Counted from the stretch's first letter, positions 54,863-62,917 are shown. The stretch is 64,000 nt of DNA from Lachnospiraceae bacterium (GCA_017935565.1 JAGBHK010000021.1:103681-167680); one strand, 5' to 3'. Notes: generated by a model not told the origin, from the sequence alone. Made by a program: numbers and translations.

Positions 54863-56254
54863 CTATAATAATACTACTATAAACTGTGATGCCAATACTA
54901 CTACAACCAACGCTATCGGATATGTAGCCGCATAAGCTGAAGCAACGTTTGCTGTACCAGCAACACTGATAAGTGTTCCAAGCGCAGGAGTACTTGTCAT
55001 ACCACCTGTCAATGAACCTAAGTTGTTAAGCAAGCTTAACTTTAATATATAGCGTGCAACAAGGTAACCTACTATCATTGGTACACAAGTCATAATGATA
55101 CCGTATACGAAGAGCATTACGCCTTCTTCCTTAAGAATATCTACGAAACCAGCACCACCTTCAACACCTGCTTCTACAAGGAAGAGTACCAAACCAAATT
55201 CTCTAAAGATCTCAAGTACTTCCTTCTTAACAGAGATATTGAATTTACCAATGCGTCCAAAGTGACCAAATATTAAACACATAATAAGTGGACCACCTGT
55301 GCTACCAAGTGAGAATGCTGCACCACCTGGAAGAGGAATTGAAACTGAACCTAATGCTAAACCAGCAATAATAGCAAGTGCAAAACCTGTTAAACCAAAT
55401 TCATCAAAGTTGAAAAGTTTAACTTCCTTCTTTTCTGTTTTTACTTCTTCTGTACTAACAAGTTTCTTTCTTTCATCATCCATATTAACCTTTAAAAGTT
55501 TAGGTAAAATTTGAACGAATAAAACGATACCAACTACACCGAATGGATAAGCAACACCATGTCCTACAGAAACCTGCTCAACCAAAGCATTTGAAATAGC
55601 TTTTTCAGGTGTTAAAGCCTTTTCGTCATTTGAAGTCAATTCGCTAGAAGCAAGAATAATTCCAGCAAACGCTTCTTCTTTTAATGTACAACCAAATTCA
55701 TCCTTGATTTCCTTGTTTAATTCATCCATTTCATCTTCTGAAACGTCTAAATCTGCAACTGCTTCATCAATCATAGCCGCTAAATCATCAGAAAGTTCGA
55801 TTTCCTTATCAGCTACTGCTTCTTTAGCTGCTGAAAATCCAGGAGTTGTTGTAAGCGCACCTGAAAGGATACCAACCTGTAAACCAGAATTTGTACCAGA
55901 TACTAAAATACATCCAACACATGCAAGCGCACCTGACATAATTACGATAAATCCTAATAATACATAAGATTTAGCATTCTTAACCAAGTTCTTAAAGAAT
56001 GTTGGTCCTGCAATAAAGCCTACAGATGATACGAACATTATCAAACCTAATGTACCAACGAAGCTTGGAACCTCAACAGCATACCATGCATCTGCATTTC
56101 CGCCTGCAAAGTGTCCGTATACAAGTGATACTAAGAATACACCTGCTGTACCTAATGTAACACCTTTAACACTGATACTTCCAATAAGATAACCAAATAC
56201 CATTATTGCAAATATAACAACAAAAACCATTACTTTAGCAATATTAAAGTCCAT
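54863..56254 (-). CDS. AspT/YidE-like membrane transporter (AAEx family)
   Basis: A 463-aa membrane protein with two homologous hydrophobic halves. Each has the family hallmark (SGALTTTPGFSAAKEA about residue 130; TGGMTSTPALGTL about 420). The aspartate-alanine exchanger family is usually built of two such halves flanking two RCK/TrkA_C regulatory domains. Here that centre is replaced by a short, acidic stretch (about 150-200, ADKEIELSDDLAAMIDEA) and a lysine-rich loop. It has its own promoter and terminator. Substrate unknown; amino acid or dicarboxylate exchange would be usual. Confidence 0.8.
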   Translation of the reverse strand: MDFNIAKVMVFVVIFAIMVFGYLIGSISVKGVTLGTAGVFLVSLVYGHFAGGNADAWYAVEVPSFVGTLGLIMFVSSVGFIAGPTFFKNLVKNAKSYVLLGFIVIMSGALACVGCILVSGTNSGLQVGILSGALTTTPGFSAAKEAVADKEIELSDDLAAMIDEAVADLDVSEDEMDELNKEIKDEFGCTLKEEAFAGIILASSELTSNDEKALTPEKAISNALVEQVSVGHGVAYPFGVVGIVLFVQILPKLLKVNMDDERKKLVSTEEVKTEKKEVKLFNFDEFGLTGFALAIIAGLALGSVSIPLPGGAAFSLGSTGGPLIMCLIFGHFGRIGKFNISVKKEVLEIFREFGLVLFLVEAGVEGGAGFVDILKEEGVMLFVYGIIMTCVPMIVGYLVARYILKLSLLNNLGSLTGGMTSTPALGTLISVAGTANVASAYAATYPIALVVVVLASQFIVVLL

Positions 56255-56291
56255 TTCATAATCTCCTTTTATGTAATTTTAAACCTTTGCA

Positions 56292-56320
56292 ATAATACAC
56301 CTTTTGTAAGGTTTTGTCAA
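56292..56320 (-). promoter_or_regulatory. SigA promoter of the AspT-like gene
   Basis: TTGACA, 17-bp spacer, TATTAT on the minus strand, about 35 nt before the ATG. Confidence 0.7.
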
Positions 56321-56368
56321 TAATACTGATTGTATTTTATTGGATACTTTTTTATCTTTGCTAGTTCT

Positions 56369-57031
56369 TTACTGATTAATCAATCCATCTTCTATATATA
56401 TTATTCTATCTGCGAATTTTGCCAATTCTTCATTATGAGTAACCATAATAACCGTACGGCCTTCTTTTGCAATATCCTTCAAAACATTAATTATTTCCAT
56501 ACCATTTTCTCTATCTAATGCACCTGTAGGTTCATCTGCTAAAATGTACTTATTTCCGGATGCTAACGCCCTTGCAATAGCTACTCTTTGCTGCTGTCCG
56601 CCAGATAATTTATTAGGGTATTTCTTATAAAATTCAGACATTCCAACTTTGTCCAATGATTCAAGAACTATTTTTTTACGTTCTCTACCTGACACACCTT
56701 TTATTCTAAGCGGAAGTTCAACATTTTCATATGACGTATAATCATTCATAAGTGCAAAATCCTGAAACACAAAACTAATGTTATTTTTTGCAAATTCTTG
56801 TCTTTTACTATTTGTTAAACTACTAACAATCGTTTCATCAACAATAAACTCGCCCTCTGTAAGAACATCCATACATCCTATAATATTTAAAAGTGTTGAT
56901 TTTCCTGAACCTGAAGGTCCCATAATAGCAACGAACTCACCATCATTTATATCAAGACTTATTCCTTTCAACGCATATGTTTGACATTCTTTATCTCCAT
57001 AGATTTTAACTATATCCTTTATTCTAATCAT
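56369..57031 (-). CDS. ABC exporter ATP-binding protein (MacB/LolD type)
   Basis: A 220-aa ATPase with Walker A GPSGSGKSTLLNIIG (about residues 36-50), Q-loop FVFQDFALMNDYTSYENVELPL, signature [14 protein letters not shown], Walker B ILADEPTGALD and MVTHNEELAKFAD. This is the group that works with FtsX-like permeases in peptide, lipoprotein or bacteriocin export and resistance. It is the last gene of the riboswitch-led unit, 25 bp after the second permease gene. Confidence 0.92.
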   Translation of the reverse strand: MIRIKDIVKIYGDKECQTYALKGISLDINDGEFVAIMGPSGSGKSTLLNIIGCMDVLTEGEFIVDETIVSSLTNSKRQEFAKNNISFVFQDFALMNDYTSYENVELPLRIKGVSGRERKKIVLESLDKVGMSEFYKKYPNKLSGGQQQRVAIARALASGNKYILADEPTGALDRENGMEIINVLKDIAKEGRTVIMVTHNEELAKFADRIIYIEDGLINQ

Positions 57032-57056
57032 TTAAAACCTCTTTTTTTCAAAATAA

Positions 57057-58184
57057 TTACATTCTCTTAATTGCAGTAATTGGTTCTGTTTTCTTGATGT
57101 ACTTACCGTAATAACACATTATTATTAAAATAATAAAAAACACGCCCGCCATTACTATAGCACTTGTTTTATTAATATACAATTTTATATAAAATATATT
57201 ATCTGTAATTCTTAAATACACAAACTGAATTATTGCTCCAATTACAACAGATACAATGACACATTTAAACATTTCTTTAATTAAATGCACCATTATCATA
57301 TCATAAGTTGCTCCAAATGATTTTCTTATAGCACATTCCCTAAGTCTTTTTTTCACCCATATACCCGTTACTACAAAAACATTAGTAAAACTAAAGAAAA
57401 TCATAATAGGTTGTAATACTGAATTCATATATCTTGTGCTTTCTTCCAATTGGCTATGACTTAATCCTCCGTGTGAAGTAAGTTGCATACCATATTTGTT
57501 AAGTTTATCATTTATTGATTTATAAACATTTAATGGATTATTTACGTTACTTCCTATATGAATAGTTTTCCATTTATTTCCTGTTTTTTCACTAAACACT
57601 TTTGTTTTTTGTTCCTTTGACATTGCACCAGCAAATATAATAACTTCTCGCTCACTTTGCCCCACAGAAACATCTCTAATTATCCCAGAAATCTCATATA
57701 CATCTCCATTTAGTTCTATGTATTTTTTATCATTAATTGATTCTGTTGCATCAAGCATACTTTCAGTTATCAAAACACATCCATTAGTAAAATCTGCCTT
57801 TGGCATTTCTCCACTTACTACTTTTCTATCTAGACTTTCATTGTAGCTTACAACATACTGCACACGTATGGTGCCTTCTCTCACTTTACTATTTAATGCA
57901 ATACTATATAAACTAACATTACAAGTCTCCTCATTTAAAATTTCAAATAAATCTGCCTTTCTACTTAATTCTTCAAATGTCTTTTCATCCTGTTCTGTTT
58001 CAGCATCTAACAATTCAGTTGACACGTACATACATTTAACATATTCATCCACTTTCACTTCATCATTTATTAAATTAATAATCCTTATACTATTTAGAAT
58101 TAAAAAAAATGTAAACGACAACGACAATGTCATAAGAACACCTGTTAAAACATCTCTATAATATCTTTTTAACATTTTTTTCAT
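57057..58184 (-). CDS. FtsX-like ABC permease, second subunit
   Basis: A 375-aa permease with one N-terminal helix (about 13-35), a large extracellular domain (about 36-255) and three C-terminal helices (about 255-370) including KKRLRECAIRKSFGATYDMI, the conserved FtsX/MacB coupling stretch. It starts 8 bp after the first permease gene and probably pairs with it as a heterodimer served by the ATPase downstream. Confidence 0.88.
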   Translation of the reverse strand: MKKMLKRYYRDVLTGVLMTLSLSFTFFLILNSIRIINLINDEVKVDEYVKCMYVSTELLDAETEQDEKTFEELSRKADLFEILNEETCNVSLYSIALNSKVREGTIRVQYVVSYNESLDRKVVSGEMPKADFTNGCVLITESMLDATESINDKKYIELNGDVYEISGIIRDVSVGQSEREVIIFAGAMSKEQKTKVFSEKTGNKWKTIHIGSNVNNPLNVYKSINDKLNKYGMQLTSHGGLSHSQLEESTRYMNSVLQPIMIFFSFTNVFVVTGIWVKKRLRECAIRKSFGATYDMIMVHLIKEMFKCVIVSVVIGAIIQFVYLRITDNIFYIKLYINKTSAIVMAGVFFIILIIMCYYGKYIKKTEPITAIKRM

Positions 58185-58192
58185 ATGTACAC

Positions 58193-59413
58193 CTACCTAT
58201 ATATTAAATCAACCGTTCTTTTCTTACTAATATATATAGCTGGAATAATTATTGATATACTTAGCATTATAAATACTACTCCTGCAACTCTTAACAAAAT
58301 ATATTTTATATATTTTAATTCAAAAAGATTAATATCCTGCAAAAAAATTGTACCGAGACCTATAGAAATAGTACCACATACAACAAACAAAAGTATATTT
58401 TGAACAACAAGCATTTTTATCATATCATTATTATTCATTCCATTAGAATACAGTATTCCATAATATCTTTTTTCACCAATAAAATCCGATATACAGATGC
58501 AAGTTTGTATAACAACAATTGTTATCGCAAGTACAAACAACAACTCTTTTGTTGCACTTTTTTCCTTCTTATAATATTTCTCATTCTCTAACAACTCATC
58601 TTCAAGAGAATATATTCGATTATTAAGTCCAGAGCCTTTATATAACTTATTAATTTCACCAATAGCATATTCAACTGTATAGCCATCTTTTACTTTGAAC
58701 ATCATTCTATCATTTTGTTCTGCCAATGTTTCCATAAACACCATACAATCCGTGTTATAAGTTGCTTGCACATTATTATCTAACAAACTTAACATGTCTT
58801 CATGTAAAAATTCTTCACCGTCTTTAATTATACCTGCAACAACTATATCACATTTCCAAGTATCATCATAAAATCTGGTTCCAACCTCTATATCTTTATA
58901 ATCACTTCCAAGATATACATATTGCACACCTTCTTCTCTATCTTCGTCTATAATTATACCACCTGATTGAAAGTTAATATTCGCTATTTCTAACGTTTTT
59001 TTTGAAATACTTGTATATGGATAATAACCTTCTTTTTCATAGTATAAAATATATACATCATTTATCCAATTTTTATAATTTTGTTTTTGAATGTCAATTA
59101 TCTCTTTACACCAACTATAATCTGTTCCGCCAGTCGAATATCCAACGATATAATCAATACATTCCAATTTTCTTATTTCAGCTATTTTTTCATCACTTTG
59201 CATAGTATATGCATGTATAATTCCTTTATCTTCTATACCTGTTAACAAAACATCCTCTAAATCATATCTTATTTGATTCAATTTATAATCAGATAAAAAA
59301 ATTGCTCCAAAAGCTATCATAGACACAATTAATAAGCACCCTATGCAAAACTGCTTAATAAAGTTGTGAACAAATTGTTCTAATGTAAATTTAAAAATTT
59401 CTCCTAATTTCAT
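58193..59413 (-). CDS. FtsX-like ABC permease, first subunit
   Basis: A 406-aa permease of the same layout: N-terminal helix (about 17-40), extracellular domain to about 285, three C-terminal helices with EKRYYGILYSNGMNNNDMIKML as the coupling stretch. It is only distantly similar to its neighbour. It follows the small secreted protein gene after a 99-bp gap with a 20-bp perfect hairpin. AAGGA precedes the ATG by six bases. Confidence 0.86.
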   Translation of the reverse strand: MKLGEIFKFTLEQFVHNFIKQFCIGCLLIVSMIAFGAIFLSDYKLNQIRYDLEDVLLTGIEDKGIIHAYTMQSDEKIAEIRKLECIDYIVGYSTGGTDYSWCKEIIDIQKQNYKNWINDVYILYYEKEGYYPYTSISKKTLEIANINFQSGGIIIDEDREEGVQYVYLGSDYKDIEVGTRFYDDTWKCDIVVAGIIKDGEEFLHEDMLSLLDNNVQATYNTDCMVFMETLAEQNDRMMFKVKDGYTVEYAIGEINKLYKGSGLNNRIYSLEDELLENEKYYKKEKSATKELLFVLAITIVVIQTCICISDFIGEKRYYGILYSNGMNNNDMIKMLVVQNILLFVVCGTISIGLGTIFLQDINLFELKYIKYILLRVAGVVFIMLSISIIIPAIYISKKRTVDLIYR

Positions 59414-59437
59414 AATTTATCCTTATAAGTTAATTTT

Positions 59438-59485
59438 TTAATATGAGAAATATTACATATATAATTGTAATATTTCTCATATTAA
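59438..59485. repeat. Perfect 20-bp inverted repeat between the secreted protein and permease genes
   Basis: Arms 59438-59457 and 59466-59485 with an 8-nt loop. Neither strand has a T tract after it, so it is unlike the intrinsic terminators in this window. It may protect the 3' end of the upstream message or tune expression within the operon. Confidence 0.75.
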
Positions 59486-59512
59486 TTTACACAATTCTAT
59501 ATAAAATAATGA

Positions 59513-59917
59513 TTAATCTATATATGAATGAACTAACATATCCCAACTAGTATTGTAAATATCTGTAGCAACACAATCAAATTTAGCATGTTTATCTTTT
59601 TTTGCCATATAAACACCATATGAAGGTCCGATATATTCTCTATAATCTGGATATTCATCTGGATCATAGTCTCCAAAATACACCTCGACAATATAATTAC
59701 CTGCCGTTGCTTTTAAATCGCCCGCTAAGGTACCTGTACCTGCACCTCTATGCTTTCCCCATCCGCTTTCCACAATAAATGAATGCGAGAATAATGTGGC
59801 ACCTTTTTCAATTTGTTTTTTATCCTCATCAAACAAATCTCCTGCGTAGGCTACTACACAGCCAAAAACAAGCATAAGTGACATTATGCTTAAAACCAAG
59901 TTTCTTTTAAATCTCAT
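59513..59917 (-). CDS. Small secreted protein of unknown family under c-di-GMP riboswitch control
   Basis: A 134-aa precursor with a typical signal peptide (RFKRNLVLSIMSLMLVFG... cleaved near VAYAG, about residue 26). A cysteine at 20 (VFGC) is a poor lipobox. The mature part of about 108 residues is acidic and aromatic-rich, starts DLFDEDKKQIEKG, contains GWGKHRGAGTGTLAGDL and VEVYFGDYDPDEYPDY, and has a single Cys near the end. I recognise no family. Size, secretion and the following FtsX-type exporter recall bacteriocin or signal-protein loci, but no specific match is claimed. Its leader holds a GEMM-I aptamer, terminator and an antisense transcription unit. Confidence 0.75.
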   Translation of the reverse strand: MRFKRNLVLSIMSLMLVFGCVVAYAGDLFDEDKKQIEKGATLFSHSFIVESGWGKHRGAGTGTLAGDLKATAGNYIVEVYFGDYDPDEYPDYREYIGPSYGVYMAKKDKHAKFDCVATDIYNTSWDMLVHSYID

Positions 59918-59949
59918 TTTCTTTTCCTACCTTTCTTTAGTTAAAACTA

Positions 59950-59978
59950 TTTACAACTCTTATAAAAAAAGGTATACT
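59950..59978 (+). promoter_or_regulatory. Plus-strand promoter of a putative small RNA
   Basis: TTTACA, 17-bp spacer, TATACT on the plus strand, inside the leader of the minus-strand secreted protein gene. Confidence 0.65.
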
Positions 59979-59984
59979 AAACTT

Positions 59985-60057
59985 AAGCTCTTTTTATAAG
60001 GGTTTGCATCTGGACTTCTGAACTATGGCCAAATAATTTTCAGAAGTCCTTTTTTTG
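59985..60057 (+). ncRNA. Putative antisense small RNA, about 70 nt
   Basis: Bounded by the promoter at 59950-59978 and a strong terminator hairpin: GGACTTCTGAA (60012-60022) pairs with TTCAGAAGTCC (60039-60049), followed by T8. There is no open frame of note. It would be fully complementary to the leader between the riboswitch terminator and the secreted protein gene. I do not recognise it as a known RNA family. Confidence 0.6.
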
Positions 60058-60070
60058 TGAAATTAAACAT

Positions 60071-60126
60071 AAAAAAATTGCAATTAAAATACCCATACAT
60101 ATACGTTGGATATAATATAATTGCAA
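60071..60126 (-). terminator. Riboswitch-associated intrinsic terminator
   Basis: On the minus strand TTGCAATTA (60118-60126) pairs with TAATTGCAA (60078-60086), with an inner ATATCCA/TGGGTAT helix, followed by T7. Its 5' arm overlaps the 3' edge of the aptamer. Confidence 0.75.
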
Positions 60127-60195
60127 CCTGACAATCTTCATAGACTCACGGCTTTGCGTCCTACTATTCCTAATAGTTTGCCCCTTTTATTTAAT
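60118..60195 (-). promoter_or_regulatory. Cyclic di-GMP-I (GEMM-I) riboswitch aptamer
   Basis: The minus-strand RNA has the class-I landmarks in order: GGGGCAAAC, a CTATT/AATAG hairpin, AGGACGCAAAGCC, then GTGAGTCTATGAAGA and CAGGTTGC closing the second helix. The guanine that reads the ligand is retained. It is preceded by a strong promoter and followed by a terminator, so it should sense c-di-GMP and control the secreted protein gene and exporter. It accounts, with the small RNA and terminators, for most of the 447-bp gene-free stretch 59918-60364. Confidence 0.88.
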
Positions 60196-60207
60196 TCCAC
60201 TTATAAA

Positions 60208-60236
60208 AGTATACCCCCCCAACTTCTTTTTGTCAA
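60208..60236 (-). promoter_or_regulatory. Strong SigA promoter driving the c-di-GMP riboswitch
   Basis: TTGACA, exactly 17 bp (including G7), TATACT on the minus strand. The start would fall near 60201, just before the aptamer. Confidence 0.85.
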
Positions 60237-60317
60237 GCATTTTCTATGTTTTTCGACCTTTCATCAACGATATGTTTTGTATATAAAACTTAGCTAATTC
60301 ATATGCATCAATAAAAA

Positions 60318-60354
60318 AAATCACACCGAAGAAGCAACTGCCTCTCCGGTGCAC
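60318..60354 (-). terminator. Terminator of the fumarate-reductase-like gene cluster
   Basis: On the minus strand CACCG...CGGTG with GC pairs around an AGTT loop, followed by a T8 tract, about 15 bp after the flavoprotein stop. Confidence 0.85.
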
Positions 60355-60364
60355 ATTTTAAACA

Positions 60365-61984
60365 TTAATTCAATCTCTTAACGCCTTCTGGTCTGTAATC
60401 TGGTAATAACTTTGGAGAAACAACTTCTGTTTCAATACCAGCAGCTGCTAATTCCTTATCGAAAGCTTCTACATGAGAAAGTGTAAGTTCCTTAAGTTCT
60501 ACTTCCTTGCATTTAGCACCAGCCTGCTGACCAGCATTTCTACCAAATACGATGATATCAAGAAGTGAGTTACCCATAAGTCTGTTTCTACCATGGATAC
60601 CACCAACTGCTTCACCAGCAACATAGAGGTTTTCGATTTCTGACATACCATTTGCAGAAATCTTAATACCACCATTCTGGTAATGAAGTGTTGGGTAGAT
60701 TACGATAGGTACTTCTCTCATATCGATACCACATCTTAAGTACATACGAAGCATACCTGGAAGTCTCTTTTCAAGAGTACCCTTACCATGAATCATATCA
60801 ATCATTGGAGTATCAAGCCAGATACCATCTGCCTGTGGTGTGTGAACACCATTTCCTCTTTCCTTAACTTCTCTGATGATGCCTGATGCAGCAACGTCTC
60901 TTGTTTCAAGTGGATGCATGAATACTTCACCATCTACGTTTACGAACTTAGCGCCCATAGAACGTACCTTTTCAGTAACGAGAGCACCGTAAATCTGAGC
61001 TGGGAATGCAACACCTGTTGGGTGATACTGTAATGTATCCTGGTACAATAATGGAGCACCTGCTCTGTAAGCAAGTACAAGACCATCTGCTGTTGCACCA
61101 TAGTGGTTAGATGTTGGGAATCCCTGATAATGCATACGACCAGCACCACCTGTAGCGATAACTACTGTCTTAGCTCTTGCAACAAGGATTTCCTTTGTTT
61201 CCATATTCATAAGAACAGCACCAGCTGCCTTACCGTCTGTATCTTTGATAATTTCGATAGCTGCTGTAAAGTCAACTACTGGAATACCACGGTTAAATAC
61301 TTCATCTCTAAGAACTCTCATGATTTCAGCACCTGAGTAGTCAGCTGCAGCATGCATTCTCTTTCTTGATGTACCACCACCATGTGTAGTAACCATTCTA
61401 CCATCTTCATCTTTATCAAATAATACACCTAACTTATCAAGCCAGTTGATAGCACTTGGACCATCACAAACAAGCTTTTCAACAAGTTCAGGAATGTTAG
61501 CGTAATGTCCACCACCCATTACATCAAGGTAATGCTGAGCTGGTGAGTCATTTTCCTTATCAGCAGCCTGGATACCACCTTCTGCCATCATTGTATTAGC
61601 GTCACCGATACGAAGCTTTGTAACGATCATTACGTTAGCGCCTGCTTCATTTGCTTCGATAGCTGCTGAAGAACCAGCACCACCGCCACCGATAACTAAT
61701 ACGTCTACGTCATAATCAGGATTTGATAAATCAATTTCCTCATTTAAAATTCTGCTGTGGCCCTGAAGAATTTCAACTAATTCCTTAGGTGCCTTCTGTC
61801 CCTTATTAGGACCAACTTTGATTTCTTCAAAGCTATCAAGATTGTAATCTGGATGGAAAGCTTCAAGGAGAGCTGTCTTTTCGTCAGCTGTCATACGAAC
61901 TGGTTCTAATTCTACATTAGCTTTTCTGTTAGCTTCTACCTTTTTGATAGATTCCATCATTTCCGATGTATATGGTAAACTCAT
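60365..61984 (-). CDS. Fumarate reductase/succinate dehydrogenase-like flavoprotein
   Basis: A 539-aa FAD enzyme of the FrdA/SdhA/NadB group. After an N-terminal extension of about 95 residues come the FAD site VLVIGGGGAGSSAA, AEGGIQAA, HGGGTSRKRMH, QYHPTG, ETRDVAASGI (catalytic Arg), YPTLHYQNGGI (substrate His) and RNRLMGNSLLDIIVFGRNAG. The position of the His that binds FAD covalently in FrdA/SdhA appears to be Asn (DANTMMAEGG), suggesting non-covalent FAD. Start at MSLPY, eight bases after AGGAGG. The neighbours supply iron-sulfur and NAD(P)H-linked subunits, suggesting a soluble fumarate reductase or related reductase; substrate is inferred. Confidence 0.88.
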   Translation of the reverse strand: MSLPYTSEMMESIKKVEANRKANVELEPVRMTADEKTALLEAFHPDYNLDSFEEIKVGPNKGQKAPKELVEILQGHSRILNEEIDLSNPDYDVDVLVIGGGGAGSSAAIEANEAGANVMIVTKLRIGDANTMMAEGGIQAADKENDSPAQHYLDVMGGGHYANIPELVEKLVCDGPSAINWLDKLGVLFDKDEDGRMVTTHGGGTSRKRMHAAADYSGAEIMRVLRDEVFNRGIPVVDFTAAIEIIKDTDGKAAGAVLMNMETKEILVARAKTVVIATGGAGRMHYQGFPTSNHYGATADGLVLAYRAGAPLLYQDTLQYHPTGVAFPAQIYGALVTEKVRSMGAKFVNVDGEVFMHPLETRDVAASGIIREVKERGNGVHTPQADGIWLDTPMIDMIHGKGTLEKRLPGMLRMYLRCGIDMREVPIVIYPTLHYQNGGIKISANGMSEIENLYVAGEAVGGIHGRNRLMGNSLLDIIVFGRNAGQQAGAKCKEVELKELTLSHVEAFDKELAAAGIETEVVSPKLLPDYRPEGVKRLN

Positions 61985-61997
61985 GTTCATGTCCTCC

Positions 61998-62672
61998 TTA
62001 CTTCTCAATTTCTCTTGTGTTATACAATTCTTTAATCTCTTCTAATGGTTTTGCCATAATAGCTTCGATTAATGCCTTGCATTCGCCATCTTCGATTTCT
62101 TTTACTCTCTTTGTTAAATGCTCAGCTTCAGGTCTGATGTACTTACCTGTAAGTCTTCTAGCAAGAAGAGCAACCTGTGGATGAGAAATTCCAGCAGGAC
62201 AACGTGATGAACATACACCACACATTACACAGTCAAATGAAAGTTCAGCACACTTCTCGTATTCGCCTCTCTGAGCGTATGCAATGTACTGCATAACATT
62301 TAATTCCTGTGTACATGCCTTTGTACATGCATTACATCCAACACATGCATAAATTTCAGGATAGAGCTGCATCATAATCTGCTCTGTTGGCTTAATCTCT
62401 GTGATGTCATAAACCTTCTTCTCAAGTGGGAAGAATGGTAATGTAGCAACACACATATTATCCTGAACCTGTGTACTACATGATAAACAACCATGTAATT
62501 CAACTTCGCCTTTAATTCTATAAATTGTAGCACAAGCACCACAGAAACCGTTTCTACATCCAACACCACGAACTAACTGGTATCCTGAATATTCGAAAGC
62601 TTCCATGATTGTTAAGCTTGCTGGTACTTCATATTTCTTTCCGTATAAATATACGGTAACCATATCTGCCAT
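61998..62672 (-). CDS. Iron-sulfur subunit with [2Fe-2S] and two [4Fe-4S] clusters
   Basis: A 224-aa electron-transfer protein. The N-terminal ferredoxin fold has CRNGFCGAC and CLSC for a [2Fe-2S] cluster (about residues 39-66). Two CxxCxxCxxxC/P motifs follow: CVGCNACTKAC (about 109) and CVMCGVCSSRCP (about 148). The layout is that of FrdB/SdhB/TfrB-like subunits. It ends 13 bp before the flavoprotein gene and would carry electrons to its FAD. Confidence 0.9.
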   Translation of the reverse strand: MADMVTVYLYGKKYEVPASLTIMEAFEYSGYQLVRGVGCRNGFCGACATIYRIKGEVELHGCLSCSTQVQDNMCVATLPFFPLEKKVYDITEIKPTEQIMMQLYPEIYACVGCNACTKACTQELNVMQYIAYAQRGEYEKCAELSFDCVMCGVCSSRCPAGISHPQVALLARRLTGKYIRPEAEHLTKRVKEIEDGECKALIEAIMAKPLEEIKELYNTREIEK

Positions 62673-62917
62673 ATTTTTCTATTCCTTTCTGTTATTTATA
62701 TACGTTTGAAATCGGCTTTCGCCATGCGCAATTCCGGAACACGCGGCTTTCGCCATGTATACCTTTACTTCATTGAGATAGTCCCGCAATTGCTTACGCA
62801 ATTCCGTGACACGCGGCTTTCGCCGCATATCTTCGTCGCAATAAAATCACTCATTAATGCGAGCATTACTCGTGATTTTACTGCTCCGAATCTATTCTTC
62901 TCAATGTTTCGCGATGT
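62673..62917. repeat. GC-rich intergenic stretch with direct repeats and a hairpin
   Basis: Two 28-bp direct repeats (62727-62754 and 62797-62824, CGCAATTCCG...ACACGCGG then CTTTCGCC, 26 of 28 identical) spaced 70 bp apart. A third partial CGGCTTTCGCC lies at 62713-62723. A hairpin AAAATCAC...GTGATTTT (62843-62879) sits next to the upstream gene and could act as a weak terminator or processing site on the minus strand. Composition is unlike the AT-rich gaps elsewhere. No gene seen. Confidence 0.75.

Noticed and set aside
59438..59485. Hairpin as an intrinsic terminator
   Set aside because: No T tract follows the stem on either strand, unlike the terminators in this window.
59513..59917. Assignment of the small secreted protein to the lactococcin 972 bacteriocin family
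   Set aside because: Size and context fit, but I could not see a convincing motif match, so it is left unassigned.
60012..60057. Hairpin as a second terminator of the riboswitch leader on the minus strand
   Set aside because: The T run follows the stem only on the plus strand; on the minus strand the stem is followed by AGATGCAAACCC.
62713..62824. Repeats as a CRISPR array
   Set aside because: Only two full copies, unequal spacing, no constant spacer length and no cas genes nearby.
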